DNA of 64,000 nt, taken from contig CAYWKS010000012.1 in the NCBI GenBank assembly GCA_964458935.1, forward strand, positions 35,087 to 99,086, in the 5' to 3' direction. Below are positions 46,713 through 54,559 of this stretch, piece after piece. The first letter of the stretch is position 1. Each line of letters begins with the position of its first letter. The position numbers and the translations under genes are program-made. The notes beneath the pieces were generated by a model, which was not told the origin of the DNA, did not search any database, and worked only from the letters and a program-made list of their open reading frames with translations. The DNA comes from CAYWKS01 sp964458935 (GTDB lineage Bacteria > Planctomycetota > Phycisphaerae > Phycisphaerales > Zrk34).

Positions 46713-47432
46713 TTACCGCCACTTGCGGCTTTGCAGGCTGACCACCGCCAGCACCAGGAACAGCGCAATCCCCGTCACGAAATACACCAGGTTGCTCACG
46801 TCGATCAGCCCCTTGGCAAAGTCCTCGTACTGCGCGTTGACGTTGACGAACATGACCGCCTCGGCCCAGCGGTCCGGCAGGAAGCGGGGCACCGCCCAAC
46901 CCGCCGTCGCCACCGTGAAGATCAGGATGATGAAGAACGTCATCACCCACGCGATGATCTGGTTCCGCGAGAGCGAGCTGATGAACGTGCCGATGGCCAG
47001 GTAGAACCCCCCGACGAACAGCAGCCCCAGGTACCCCGAGAGGATCGGCCCGTAGTCGGGGTCCGACCAGCGCTCCAGCAACACCAGGTACACCACCGTC
47101 GGCAGCAGCAGCACGACGAAGAACGCCAGGGCGCCCAGCCACTTGCCGACGATGATCTGCCCGTCGGTCAGCGGGGCGGTCAGCAGGTTCTCGATCGTGC
47201 CGCTGCGGAGCTCCTCGCTGAGCAGCCGCATGCTGATCGCCGGCAGGATCGCCACCAGCACGAACACGACCGCCTGGAAGAGAAACCGCATCGACACCGG
47301 TTGCTCGGGCCGGAACACGCCGATCATGAAAAACAACCCGGTGAGCAGCATGAACGCCGCGATCACGAGGTACGCGATCGGCGAGAAGAAGAAGCTGCTC
47401 AACTCACGTTTGGCGATGGTCAGTGTTCTCAT
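46713..47432 (-). CDS. ABC-2 type transporter permease (GldF-like)
   Basis: 239 residues from ATG 47432 (a GTG three codons upstream is possible). Six hydrophobic helices, starting with the typical RTLTIAKRELSSFFFSPIAYL and including RLLSEELRSGTIENLLTAPL, the conserved loop of ABC-2 permeases. It forms the membrane channel for the ATPase encoded just upstream. Confidence 0.92.
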   Translation of the reverse strand: MRTLTIAKRELSSFFFSPIAYLVIAAFMLLTGLFFMIGVFRPEQPVSMRFLFQAVVFVLVAILPAISMRLLSEELRSGTIENLLTAPLTDGQIIVGKWLGALAFFVVLLLPTVVYLVLLERWSDPDYGPILSGYLGLLFVGGFYLAIGTFISSLSRNQIIAWVMTFFIILIFTVATAGWAVPRFLPDRWAEAVMFVNVNAQYEDFAKGLIDVSNLVYFVTGIALFLVLAVVSLQSRKWR

Positions 47433-47479
47433 GGGGGTCACGGCTGACAGCGTCAGGGTGCGGCGAGCGGCCGTGCGGC

Positions 47480-48427
47480 CTAGGCGGCGGCGACGTTGGC
47501 TTCGCTGGTCACCTGGATGAACAACTCCTCAAGGCTGGCGATCTCGGGTCGCAGGTCGCGGCAGACCCACTGCCGCTGGAGGAACAGCTCGGCGAGCGCG
47601 GGGCGGATATCGCCGGCGTCGGGACGCGGGCGGACCCGGGCGTGCGACCAGTCGGCGCGCTGCTGGGCCTGGGCGTCGTGGACCTGGGGCAGGGCGGCGA
47701 TCGCCTCGCGGACGGCGGGGGCGTCGGCGCGGACCTCGGCGAGCACGGCCGTCTCCCGCCGCGCCTTCGCGGTCAACTGCTCCGGGGTGCCGGCGGCAAC
47801 GAGTCGGCCCCGCGAGATGATCGCCACCTCCTGGCAGGTCTTCTCCGCCTCGGGCAGGATGTGCGTCGACAACAGCACCGTCTTCTCGCCGGCCAGCTCG
47901 CGGATCAGCGCCCGCACCGCGGTGATCTGGGCCGGGTCCAGCCCGGCGGTCGGCTCGTCGAGGATCAGCACCGGCGGGTCGTGCAGCAGCGCCTGCGCGA
48001 GGCCCACGCGCTGGCGGTTGCCCTTGGACAACTGCCCGATCGGCCGGCCGATGATCTGCTCCAGCCCGCACCGATCGGTCAACTCCGCGATGCGCCGCCG
48101 GCGCTCGGATCGGCTCTGGCCGTGCAACTGCCCGAAGTAGTGCAACTGCTCGCGGACGCGCATCTCGGGGTAGAGCGGGGTGTTTTCCGGGAGGTAGCCG
48201 ATGGCCCGCCGGACCGCGAGCGGCTGGTCGAGCACGTCGTGGCCGTCGATCTTCGCCGAGCCGGCCGATGCGGGCATGTACCCGGTGAGCACCCGGATCA
48301 TCGTGGTCTTGCCGGCGCCGTTGGGCCCGAGGAACCCGACGATCCGCCCGGCGGGCACGTCGAGGTCCACGCCGTCCAACGCCAGGATCGGACCGTACCA
48401 CTTGGTCAGTTGCCGCACCTCAATCAT
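47480..48427 (-). CDS. ABC transporter ATP-binding protein (GldA-like)
   Basis: 315 residues from ATG 48427. Walker A GFLGPNGAGKTT, signature LSKGNRQRVGLAQAL, Walker B VLILDEPTAGLD, switch VLLSTHILPEAEK, and a C-terminal regulatory domain of about 90 residues. It is the first gene of the operon ABC ATPase, permease, GldG-like, DUF4340. A TTGACA lies upstream at 48494-48489 on the minus strand, but a matching -10 is weak. Confidence 0.95.
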   Translation of the reverse strand: MIEVRQLTKWYGPILALDGVDLDVPAGRIVGFLGPNGAGKTTMIRVLTGYMPASAGSAKIDGHDVLDQPLAVRRAIGYLPENTPLYPEMRVREQLHYFGQLHGQSRSERRRRIAELTDRCGLEQIIGRPIGQLSKGNRQRVGLAQALLHDPPVLILDEPTAGLDPAQITAVRALIRELAGEKTVLLSTHILPEAEKTCQEVAIISRGRLVAAGTPEQLTAKARRETAVLAEVRADAPAVREAIAALPQVHDAQAQQRADWSHARVRPRPDAGDIRPALAELFLQRQWVCRDLRPEIASLEELFIQVTSEANVAAA

Positions 48428-48506
48428 GTAGGCATCCCTGTCGCCGAGGTAGGACGGATTACGTTGCAACAAGCCCGCGTCGTTGTCAAGGGGCCGGCGG
48501 ATTGCG

Positions 48507-48535
48507 TTGACACCGCCACGGGGCGGTCTTACGCT
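48507..48535 (+). promoter_or_regulatory. Promoter of the Ser/Thr kinase gene
   Basis: TTGACA (48507-48512), 17-bp spacer, TACGCT (48530-48535), about 60 bp before the ATG. Confidence 0.7.
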
Positions 48536-48595
48536 GCTGCATCGTCGCGTGTGGGCCGGGATTCACGCCGGGGGGGCATAGGGCACGCCGTTCAC

Positions 48596-49840
48596 ATGGC
48601 CGAGGCTGAGACCAACTCCGTTCAAGCGAACGCGGACACGCTGCTGGCGCGTGCGGTGGTCGACATGGGCCTGGCCACCCAGGCCGAGGTCGATGACTGC
48701 CTCGCGTTCCAGCAGGAGGTCGCCGGTCAGGACAGCGACCGGTCGCTGGGCGACATCCTGTTGAGCAACGGCGTGGTGACCGAGCGGCAGATGCAGCGTG
48801 CCCGCACCGAGGTCGACACGCAGCGGTCGATGCAGCAGATCCCCGGGTACAAGCTGCTGGACAAGCTCGGCGCCGGCGCGATGGCGACGGTGTTCAAGGC
48901 CAACCAGCAGTCGCTGGACCGGACGGTCGCGATCAAGATCCTGCCGAAGAAGTACATGACCGACCCGCAGTTCGTGGAGCGGTTTTACGCCGAGGGCCGC
49001 GCCGCCGCCAAGCTCAACCACGCCAACATCGTGCAGGCGATCGACGTGGGCAAGGCCGGCGACTTCCACTACTTCGTGATGGAGTACGTCGAGGGCACCA
49101 CGGTCTACGACCACCTCGTCCGGGAGGGCCGCTACGACGAGGCCCAGGCGCTGGACATCGTGATCCAGATCGCCGAGGCGTTGAACCACGCGCACGGCAA
49201 GGGGTTCATGCACCGCGACGTCAAGCCCAAGAATATCATGTTCACCTGCGCGGGGGTGGCGATCCTGGCGGACATGGGCCTGGCGCGTCTGGTGTCCGAC
49301 TGCGAGGCCGCCGTGGCGGAGGCCGGCAAGGCCTACGGCACGCCGTACTACATTAGCCCCGAGCAGATCCGCGGTGAGGTCGACGTAGACTTCCGCGCCG
49401 ACATCTACGGGCTGGGCGCGACGTTCTACCACATGGTCACCGGGCAGGTCCCGTTCGAAGGGCCCAACCCCTCGGCGGTGATGCACAAGCACCTCAAGTC
49501 GCCGCTCACCCCGCCGGACCACTTGAACGAGGGTCTGACCGCCGGCGTGGGCGAGATCATCGAAGTGATGATGGCCAAGCAGCGCGACGAGCGTTACGCC
49601 TCGACCGCCGACCTGCTGGAAGACCTGAAGGCGGTGTCGGCGGGCGAGCCGCCCATGCAGGCCCGCAAGAAGTTCGAGGTCGCCCAGCTCGCCGAGTTGG
49701 AAACCAGCGGCGCCGAAGTCCCCGACAGCGGCCCGACCTCGCGACCGCTGACCGAACAGCCGCTGTTCTGGGTCGCGGTGTTCAGCATCGTCTTGAACGT
49801 GATCCTGATCATCGTCGCCATCCTCGGCTTTGCGGCGTGA
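48596..49840 (+). CDS. Membrane-anchored Ser/Thr protein kinase with N-terminal GspE-N-like module
   Basis: 414 residues from ATG 48596. Residues 12-75 hold a GspE/MshE N-terminal-like pattern (GLATQAEVDDCLAFQQ, LGDILLSNGVVTERQMQRA), unusual on a kinase. The Hanks-type domain (85-345) has the Gly loop LGAGAMATVFKA, Lys114 in VAIKIL, HRDVKPKN with catalytic Asp208, a DMG in place of DFG (ADMGLARL) and SPEQ. A single membrane helix (about 388-410) ends the protein, so the kinase faces the cytoplasm. Its stop overlaps the GTG of the thioredoxin-like gene. Confidence 0.93.
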   Translation: MAEAETNSVQANADTLLARAVVDMGLATQAEVDDCLAFQQEVAGQDSDRSLGDILLSNGVVTERQMQRARTEVDTQRSMQQIPGYKLLDKLGAGAMATVFKANQQSLDRTVAIKILPKKYMTDPQFVERFYAEGRAAAKLNHANIVQAIDVGKAGDFHYFVMEYVEGTTVYDHLVREGRYDEAQALDIVIQIAEALNHAHGKGFMHRDVKPKNIMFTCAGVAILADMGLARLVSDCEAAVAEAGKAYGTPYYISPEQIRGEVDVDFRADIYGLGATFYHMVTGQVPFEGPNPSAVMHKHLKSPLTPPDHLNEGLTAGVGEIIEVMMAKQRDERYASTADLLEDLKAVSAGEPPMQARKKFEVAQLAELETSGAEVPDSGPTSRPLTEQPLFWVAVFSIVLNVILIIVAILGFAA

Positions 49841-50295
49841 CCGGGCTCGCCGGATCATCTTCGCGCGCCCGGGGCGGGGCCGGAGCAACGTGGGCGCTGT
49901 GGCTGCTGGTGATGATGGCGCTGTTCGCCGTGACGCTGTACGTGCAGCGGACCCCGGATAACGACGTGCGGTGGGTCCGCGGCGCGGCCGGGCTCGAGGC
50001 GATGGGCGAGCCGAACCGGCCGGTGCTGCTGTACTTCACCGCCGAGTGGTGCGGGCCGTGCAAGATGATGCGCAAGGCCGTCTGGCCTGACGAGCGTGTG
50101 GAGCGGGCCGTCAACACCGCCGTGGTGCCGGTCTACGTCGACGTGGACGACCCGAGCAACCGCCCGCTGGTGGCCGAGCATCGCGTCGAGGCCATGCCCA
50201 CATTTCTCCTGATCCGCGACGGCCGGCCGATGGCGCGGATGACCGGCTACCTCAACGCGGATCAGGTGATCGCCCTGACCCGCGCGGCGGAGTAG
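49837..50295 (+). CDS. Membrane-anchored thioredoxin-like protein
   Basis: 152 residues from GTG 49837, overlapping the kinase stop (GTGA). One N-terminal helix (WALWLLVMMALFAVTLYV) is followed by a thioredoxin fold with active site AEWCGPCKMM and cis-Pro in EAMPTFLLIRDG. The domain is probably extracytoplasmic and acts in disulfide reduction or exchange. The tight coupling to a kinase is unusual and may reflect a shared regulatory function. Confidence 0.92.
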   Translation: MTGLAGSSSRARGGAGATWALWLLVMMALFAVTLYVQRTPDNDVRWVRGAAGLEAMGEPNRPVLLYFTAEWCGPCKMMRKAVWPDERVERAVNTAVVPVYVDVDDPSNRPLVAEHRVEAMPTFLLIRDGRPMARMTGYLNADQVIALTRAAE

Positions 50296-50366
50296 GGCCG
50301 ACGGGGCGGGGGAAACGGGACGTCGGGCTTCGCCCGTGCATCGACCCCGTCTCCGGGGGGGCGAGC

Positions 50367-51227
50367 TTAGCCGTTCTTTCGGAACTCGAAGATGCCCCAG
50401 GCCATCTGACCGCTCTTGCCGCCTTCGATCCAGTGGCCCAGGCCCTTTTTCATGCGGGCGATGTATTCGTCGCTGACGCCGGCGGCGCGGACCTCGTCCT
50501 CGCGCTGCCCGAGCTCCTGGAGCACGCGGCTGTAGTGGCGCGTGAGCTGGTGGGTGTTCTCGTCGAACGCGACCAACTCCAGGCCGTGCCGGCCGCACGC
50601 GTCCTTGTAGAACGATGGCGAGCCGAGCGAGTCGAGGTGGATCCGGTCGTAGATGGGCTGGAGCTTGGCGGTGTCGGCGTTGTCGTGCTGCATCGGGTCG
50701 GTGAACACGAACTTGCCGCCGGGCTTGAGCACGCGGGCAACCTCGGCGATAACCTTCTCCCGGTCGCCGGAGTGCAGGATCGCGTCCTGGCTCCAGACCG
50801 CGTCGAAGGTCGCCTCGTCATAGGGCAGCTCTTCGAAGCTGGCGTCGACGACGTCGATCAGGTCGGCCAATCCCTGCTCGGCATTCATCTGCCGGTCGCG
50901 TTCGTTCTCGACCTCGCTGAGGTTGAGGGCGACGACGTGGCAGCCGTATGCCTTGGCGAGGTGGCGTGCGGCCCCGCCGTACCCGGCGCCGACGTCGATG
51001 ACCTTGTGGTCGGCGTTGAGCGGTTCCAGCCGCCCGGCCATCGCGCAGACCGTGCGGTGGCTGGCGTCGCGGATCGGCTCGTCGTCGGAGTCGTAGAGCC
51101 CGATGTGGATGTCCTCCCCGCCCCAGACGGTGAAGTAGAACAGGTCCGCGTCGGTGCTGTTGTAGTACTCTTGCGCGGTCTGCACGACCGGCGAATCGTA
51201 CTGTTTGGTTCGGTTGTCGTTACTCAT
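50367..51227 (-). CDS. Sarcosine/dimethylglycine N-methyltransferase (betaine synthesis)
   Basis: 286 residues from ATG 51227, overlapping the upstream gene by 8 bp. SAM-binding motif KVIDVGAGYGGAARHLAK and the family-typical YDSPVVQTAQEYYNSTDADLF with FYFTVWGGEDIHIGLY, and SQDAILHSGDREKVIAE. Family members methylate sarcosine to dimethylglycine and then to glycine betaine. It is paired with a glycine/sarcosine methyltransferase, so the cell can make betaine from glycine with three SAM. The product is cytoplasmic osmoprotectant. Confidence 0.9.
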   Translation of the reverse strand: MSNDNRTKQYDSPVVQTAQEYYNSTDADLFYFTVWGGEDIHIGLYDSDDEPIRDASHRTVCAMAGRLEPLNADHKVIDVGAGYGGAARHLAKAYGCHVVALNLSEVENERDRQMNAEQGLADLIDVVDASFEELPYDEATFDAVWSQDAILHSGDREKVIAEVARVLKPGGKFVFTDPMQHDNADTAKLQPIYDRIHLDSLGSPSFYKDACGRHGLELVAFDENTHQLTRHYSRVLQELGQREDEVRAAGVSDEYIARMKKGLGHWIEGGKSGQMAWGIFEFRKNG

Positions 51228-52122
51228 GGTCGCCCGCCCGCGAAACTTCGCGATCGTCCGGGACAAACACGTCGGGGTTCTCGGAGTAGCTCTTCTCGGC
51301 GACGTGGATGAAGAAGTCCGGGTCGTCGGCCTTCTCCTCTTCCTGGAAATCGCCGTACGTGGTGATCTGCTGGAACCCCACGTCGTGCATGAGCCCGATC
51401 GTGTACTCCTTGCGGAGGGGGAACATGTTCAGGTGGTACTCCGAGCCGTCCGGGAACGAGTAGCGGAAGCGGGCGAGCCCGTCGTCGACGTGCTCGGGCT
51501 CGGCACTGACGTTGCCGCCGCAGTAGTAGTACTTGTGCTTCGACGAGAACCCGTGGTCGAGGATGCCGTCGTAGTTGCGCTGGTCGAGGATGAGCACGCC
51601 GTCGTGGGTCAGGGCGGCGTAGAACTCGGCGAGCGCCTTGCGGCGGTCCCGCTCCTTGAACAGGTGGGTGAAGCTGTTGCCCAGACAGATCACCGCGTCG
51701 TACTTGCCGTGGATGTCGCGGTTGAGCCACCGCCAGTCGGCCAGGACGGTGCGGAGGATGTGCCCGCGCTGCCGGCCGTTCTCGAACGCCTTGGCCAGCA
51801 TGCTCGCCGACCCGTCGGTGCTGATGACCTCGAATCCGGCGTCGCGCAGGCGGACCGAGTGGAAGCCGGTGCCCGCGGCGACGTCGAGGACCTTCTTCGC
51901 GCCCCGCTCCTTGAGGTGATTGATGAAGAAGTCGCCCTCGCTCTTGGCGCGGGCGTCCCAGTCGATCAGCTCGTCCCACTTGTCGACGAAGTCGGTGACG
52001 TACTCCTGGACGAAGTTGTCGGAGTCGCGACGCTGGGTCGGGTCGGAGCCGAACTGCTGATCCATATCGGGATTGACCAGCACCTGTTTTGCGGTATCGC
52101 GTGTTCGGGTATCTGCGGACAC
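51220..52122 (-). CDS. Glycine/sarcosine N-methyltransferase (betaine synthesis)
   Basis: 300 residues from GTG 52122, chosen because AAAGGAGTG lies six bases upstream; a longer frame has no such site. Conserved blocks: YVTDFVDKWDELIDWDARA, SAM motif KVLDVAAGTGFHSVRLRDAG, VICLGNSFTHLF, LDQRNYDGILDHGF and KHKYYYCGGNV. It methylates glycine to sarcosine and on to dimethylglycine. It is followed immediately by the second methyltransferase. The upstream region has an extended -10 (TGTTATGCT, 52299-52291) but no strong -35, which would fit osmotic control. Confidence 0.92.
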   Translation of the reverse strand: MSADTRTRDTAKQVLVNPDMDQQFGSDPTQRRDSDNFVQEYVTDFVDKWDELIDWDARAKSEGDFFINHLKERGAKKVLDVAAGTGFHSVRLRDAGFEVISTDGSASMLAKAFENGRQRGHILRTVLADWRWLNRDIHGKYDAVICLGNSFTHLFKERDRRKALAEFYAALTHDGVLILDQRNYDGILDHGFSSKHKYYYCGGNVSAEPEHVDDGLARFRYSFPDGSEYHLNMFPLRKEYTIGLMHDVGFQQITTYGDFQEEEKADDPDFFIHVAEKSYSENPDVFVPDDREVSRAGDHE

Positions 52123-52290
52123 GGAACACTCCTTTCTTTCTGCGGCGGGCTCGGCGCGAAATAGAAACGCGGCCGTTTGGCGGCTATGCCAAGAACCGAA
52201 ACTCGCTCGTGCTTGCAGCCATGCCCTCGCGCCATGCGGCGACCGACACGGCCGTGCGATCGTGCCCCCCACGGGAGCAATGTGTGCTTC

Positions 52291-52299
52291 AGCATAACA
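52291..52299 (-). promoter_or_regulatory. Extended -10 candidate for the betaine operon
   Basis: TGTTATGCT on the minus strand matches TGnTATnnT. The leader to the GTG would be about 160 nt; no -35 hexamer is convincing. Confidence 0.4.
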
Positions 52300-52416
52300 G
52301 ATCGGCCGCCGTGGCGGGCGCGACAACGGCCCATTTCTTCGAAAATTGCCCGAAAACCGCGATAAGGCACCCTCATCGTGGATAATTTCGGCCCCGCCAC
52401 CGCTAACAGAACCCCC

Positions 52417-53901
52417 TCATCCACTCTTGCCGCAGCACTGCTTGTACTTCAGGCCCGAGCCGCACGGGCACGGGTCGTTGCGCCCGACCCGCCCGCCGGG
52501 GCTGACGGGCATGCGTCGGCCGACGTGGGAATCGGTCGCCGCGCCGGCCGCGACGTTCCGCTCGACCGCCGGCGGCTGCACGCCGCGCCGCAGGTAGCCG
52601 GCCAGCCATTGCAGCCGGTCCATCGCATGATTGTAAAAGTGGATGTACCCCTCGCAGAGCACCGACGCCTCGACCGCGTCGCCCCCGGCGGGCCGATGCT
52701 CCGGGCACCCGCCGTGGCACAGCGGCCGGTAGCGGCAGGTCTGGCACTTGTCGGGCAGGTTGCCCTGCTTGCGCGCGGAGAACCGGGTCAGCCGCTCGGC
52801 GTCGGCCCGGGCGAACCATGCCGCATCCAGATCGGGGTCGGACTCGGCGACGGCGGTCGCCGCGTAGCGGGCCGCCACGTCATCGGGCGCGTCGATGTCG
52901 CGGCCGGCGTGCTCGGCGTTCGGGGCGTAGCCCGTGCCGTGGATCGTCAGCCCCACGTTCTCCGAGCCGTCCAGCGCGACCGGGTTGCTCCACGCCGCAT
53001 CGCCGATCCGCGCCAGTTGCCACCGCCGCTCGACGAAGTGGTCGCACCCGAACACGTCGCCGTTGTGCTCGATGGTCATCTGCCCCGAGCACTTGCCGTC
53101 GAGGATGCAAAGCGGCATCGTGCCGGTGACCAGCTTGCTCAGCACCGCGTCGAACATCCGCACGCTCACCCGCTGGCGGTAGTTCTCAAACCACAGGTCG
53201 AAGACCCGGGCCATGAATCGGCCGTACTGCAGCGGGTCGGGGCAATGCTCGGCGAGGCGGTTCACGCCCGCCTCGGCCTGCCGGGCCTCGAAGACGATCT
53301 CGGGGATGAACTGCACCCACCGCGAGCCGAGCTTGAGCAGGTGCCGGAACACCTCATCGGGGTGGTCGACGTTGGCGGCGTTGAGCACGCAGAGGATGTT
53401 GTACTCCACGCCGTGCCGCTGGAGGTGGGCCAGGCCCCGCATCACCGCGTCGTACGAGCCCGCGCCGCGATTGGTCACGCGGTAGTGATCGTGGAAGCGG
53501 ACCGGGCCGTCCACGCTGATGCCCACCAGGAAATCGTGCTCGCGCAGGAAGCGGCACCACGGGTCGTCGAGCAGGGTGCCGTTGGTCTGCAGGGCGTTGG
53601 CGACCCGCTGGCCGGGGCGCTTGTGCTTGTCCTGGAGCGCGACCGCCTCGCGGAAGAAGTCCAGCCCCGCGAGCGTGGGTTCGCCGCCTTGCCAGCAGAT
53701 CGTCACCTCGTCCCCGGCGCGCGGCAGGTAGCCGGCGAAACACGACTCCAGCACGTCCAGCCGCATCCGATGCTCGCGGCCGTCGTACACCGCCTTCGTC
53801 GGCAGGTAGTAGCAGTACGCGCAGTCGAGGTTGCACAGGGCGCCCACGGGCTTGATCATGAGCGTCACGCTCGAAGGCTCGATGACGGGCAATCGCGTCA
53901 T
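52417..53901 (-). CDS. Anaerobic sulfatase maturase (radical SAM) with SEC-C tail
   Basis: 494 residues from ATG 53901; the frame is open far upstream but that is the shadow of the next gene. Radical-SAM CxxxCxxC in CNLDCAYCYY, TICWQGGEPTLAG, and the SPASM auxiliary clusters (CILDGKCSGQ, DVFGCDHFVE, CQTCRYRPLCHGGCPEHR). It converts the active-site Cys (or Ser) of sulfatases to formylglycine without oxygen. The C-terminal 21 residues are a SEC-C zinc motif (RNDPCPCGSGLKYKQCCG), known from SecA, where it binds SecB or ribosomes. It probably serves the sulfatase at 25.4 kb. Confidence 0.93.
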   Translation of the reverse strand: MTRLPVIEPSSVTLMIKPVGALCNLDCAYCYYLPTKAVYDGREHRMRLDVLESCFAGYLPRAGDEVTICWQGGEPTLAGLDFFREAVALQDKHKRPGQRVANALQTNGTLLDDPWCRFLREHDFLVGISVDGPVRFHDHYRVTNRGAGSYDAVMRGLAHLQRHGVEYNILCVLNAANVDHPDEVFRHLLKLGSRWVQFIPEIVFEARQAEAGVNRLAEHCPDPLQYGRFMARVFDLWFENYRQRVSVRMFDAVLSKLVTGTMPLCILDGKCSGQMTIEHNGDVFGCDHFVERRWQLARIGDAAWSNPVALDGSENVGLTIHGTGYAPNAEHAGRDIDAPDDVAARYAATAVAESDPDLDAAWFARADAERLTRFSARKQGNLPDKCQTCRYRPLCHGGCPEHRPAGGDAVEASVLCEGYIHFYNHAMDRLQWLAGYLRRGVQPPAVERNVAAGAATDSHVGRRMPVSPGGRVGRNDPCPCGSGLKYKQCCGKSG

Positions 53902-54003
53902 GCCGCAAGCGTAGATCGCCCGCCGCAGCGGGTAAAGCCGCGCCGCGCACGCGGTTGACCCGGCCGTTTGCCAACCCCCGGGCCCAGGCGTATCGTTTGC
54001 GGT

Positions 54004-54516
54004 ATGAACGCACCGACCACGCCCCAACGCGCCGACCAGCCCGAGGTTGACCTGGCCGAGTCGGTCATCCTCGTCGTCGACGACAACGAGCAGAACCTCG
54101 AACTGCTCCAGGCGTACCTCGACGAGTTGCCGTGCACGATCCTGACCGCGACCGACGGCATCGACGCGATGAACATCGTCGAGCACGAGCCGGTCGACCT
54201 GATCCTGCTCGACGTGATGATGCCGCGGATGAGCGGGTTCGAGGTCTGCAAGAAGCTCAAGACCTCGCCGAACACCCGGTCGATCCCGATCATCATGGTC
54301 ACCGCGCTGAACGAGCTGGGCGACATCGAGCGGGGCGTGGAGAGCGGGACGGATGATTTCCTGAGCAAGCCGGTGAAGAAGCTCGAGCTGCTCACGCGTG
54401 TGAGGAGCCTGCTGCGGGTGCGGCACCTCAAGCGCGAACTCGATCGCACGCTGGCGCATATCCAGCGGATGGACGAGCAGGACCAGCAGCCGGCCGACGA
54501 CGACGCGTCGGAGTAG
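54004..54516 (+). CDS. Single-domain response regulator
   Basis: 170 residues from ATG 54004. The receiver has VILVVDDNEQN, phospho-Asp in LILLDVMMPRMSG, IIMVTALNE and the Lys in FLSKPVKKLELL. A short coiled extension (RVRHLKRELDRTLAHIQRMD) follows and no output domain. It likely passes phosphate to or from a partner encoded elsewhere, or acts by protein contact. Confidence 0.94.
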   Translation: MNAPTTPQRADQPEVDLAESVILVVDDNEQNLELLQAYLDELPCTILTATDGIDAMNIVEHEPVDLILLDVMMPRMSGFEVCKKLKTSPNTRSIPIIMVTALNELGDIERGVESGTDDFLSKPVKKLELLTRVRSLLRVRHLKRELDRTLAHIQRMDEQDQQPADDDASE

Positions 54517-54559
54517 TCGTCGCCGCCCGGCCCTTATCCAACCGACGCGGGAGCAACCG

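Noticed and set aside
47423..48595. Long upstream extension of the kinase frame
   Set aside because: It overlaps the antisense ABC ATPase gene over its whole length; the ATG at 48596 after a good promoter is the natural start.
52123..52326. Upstream extension of the glycine methyltransferase frame
   Set aside because: The GTG at 52122 has an excellent ribosome site, and the extension has no family similarity.
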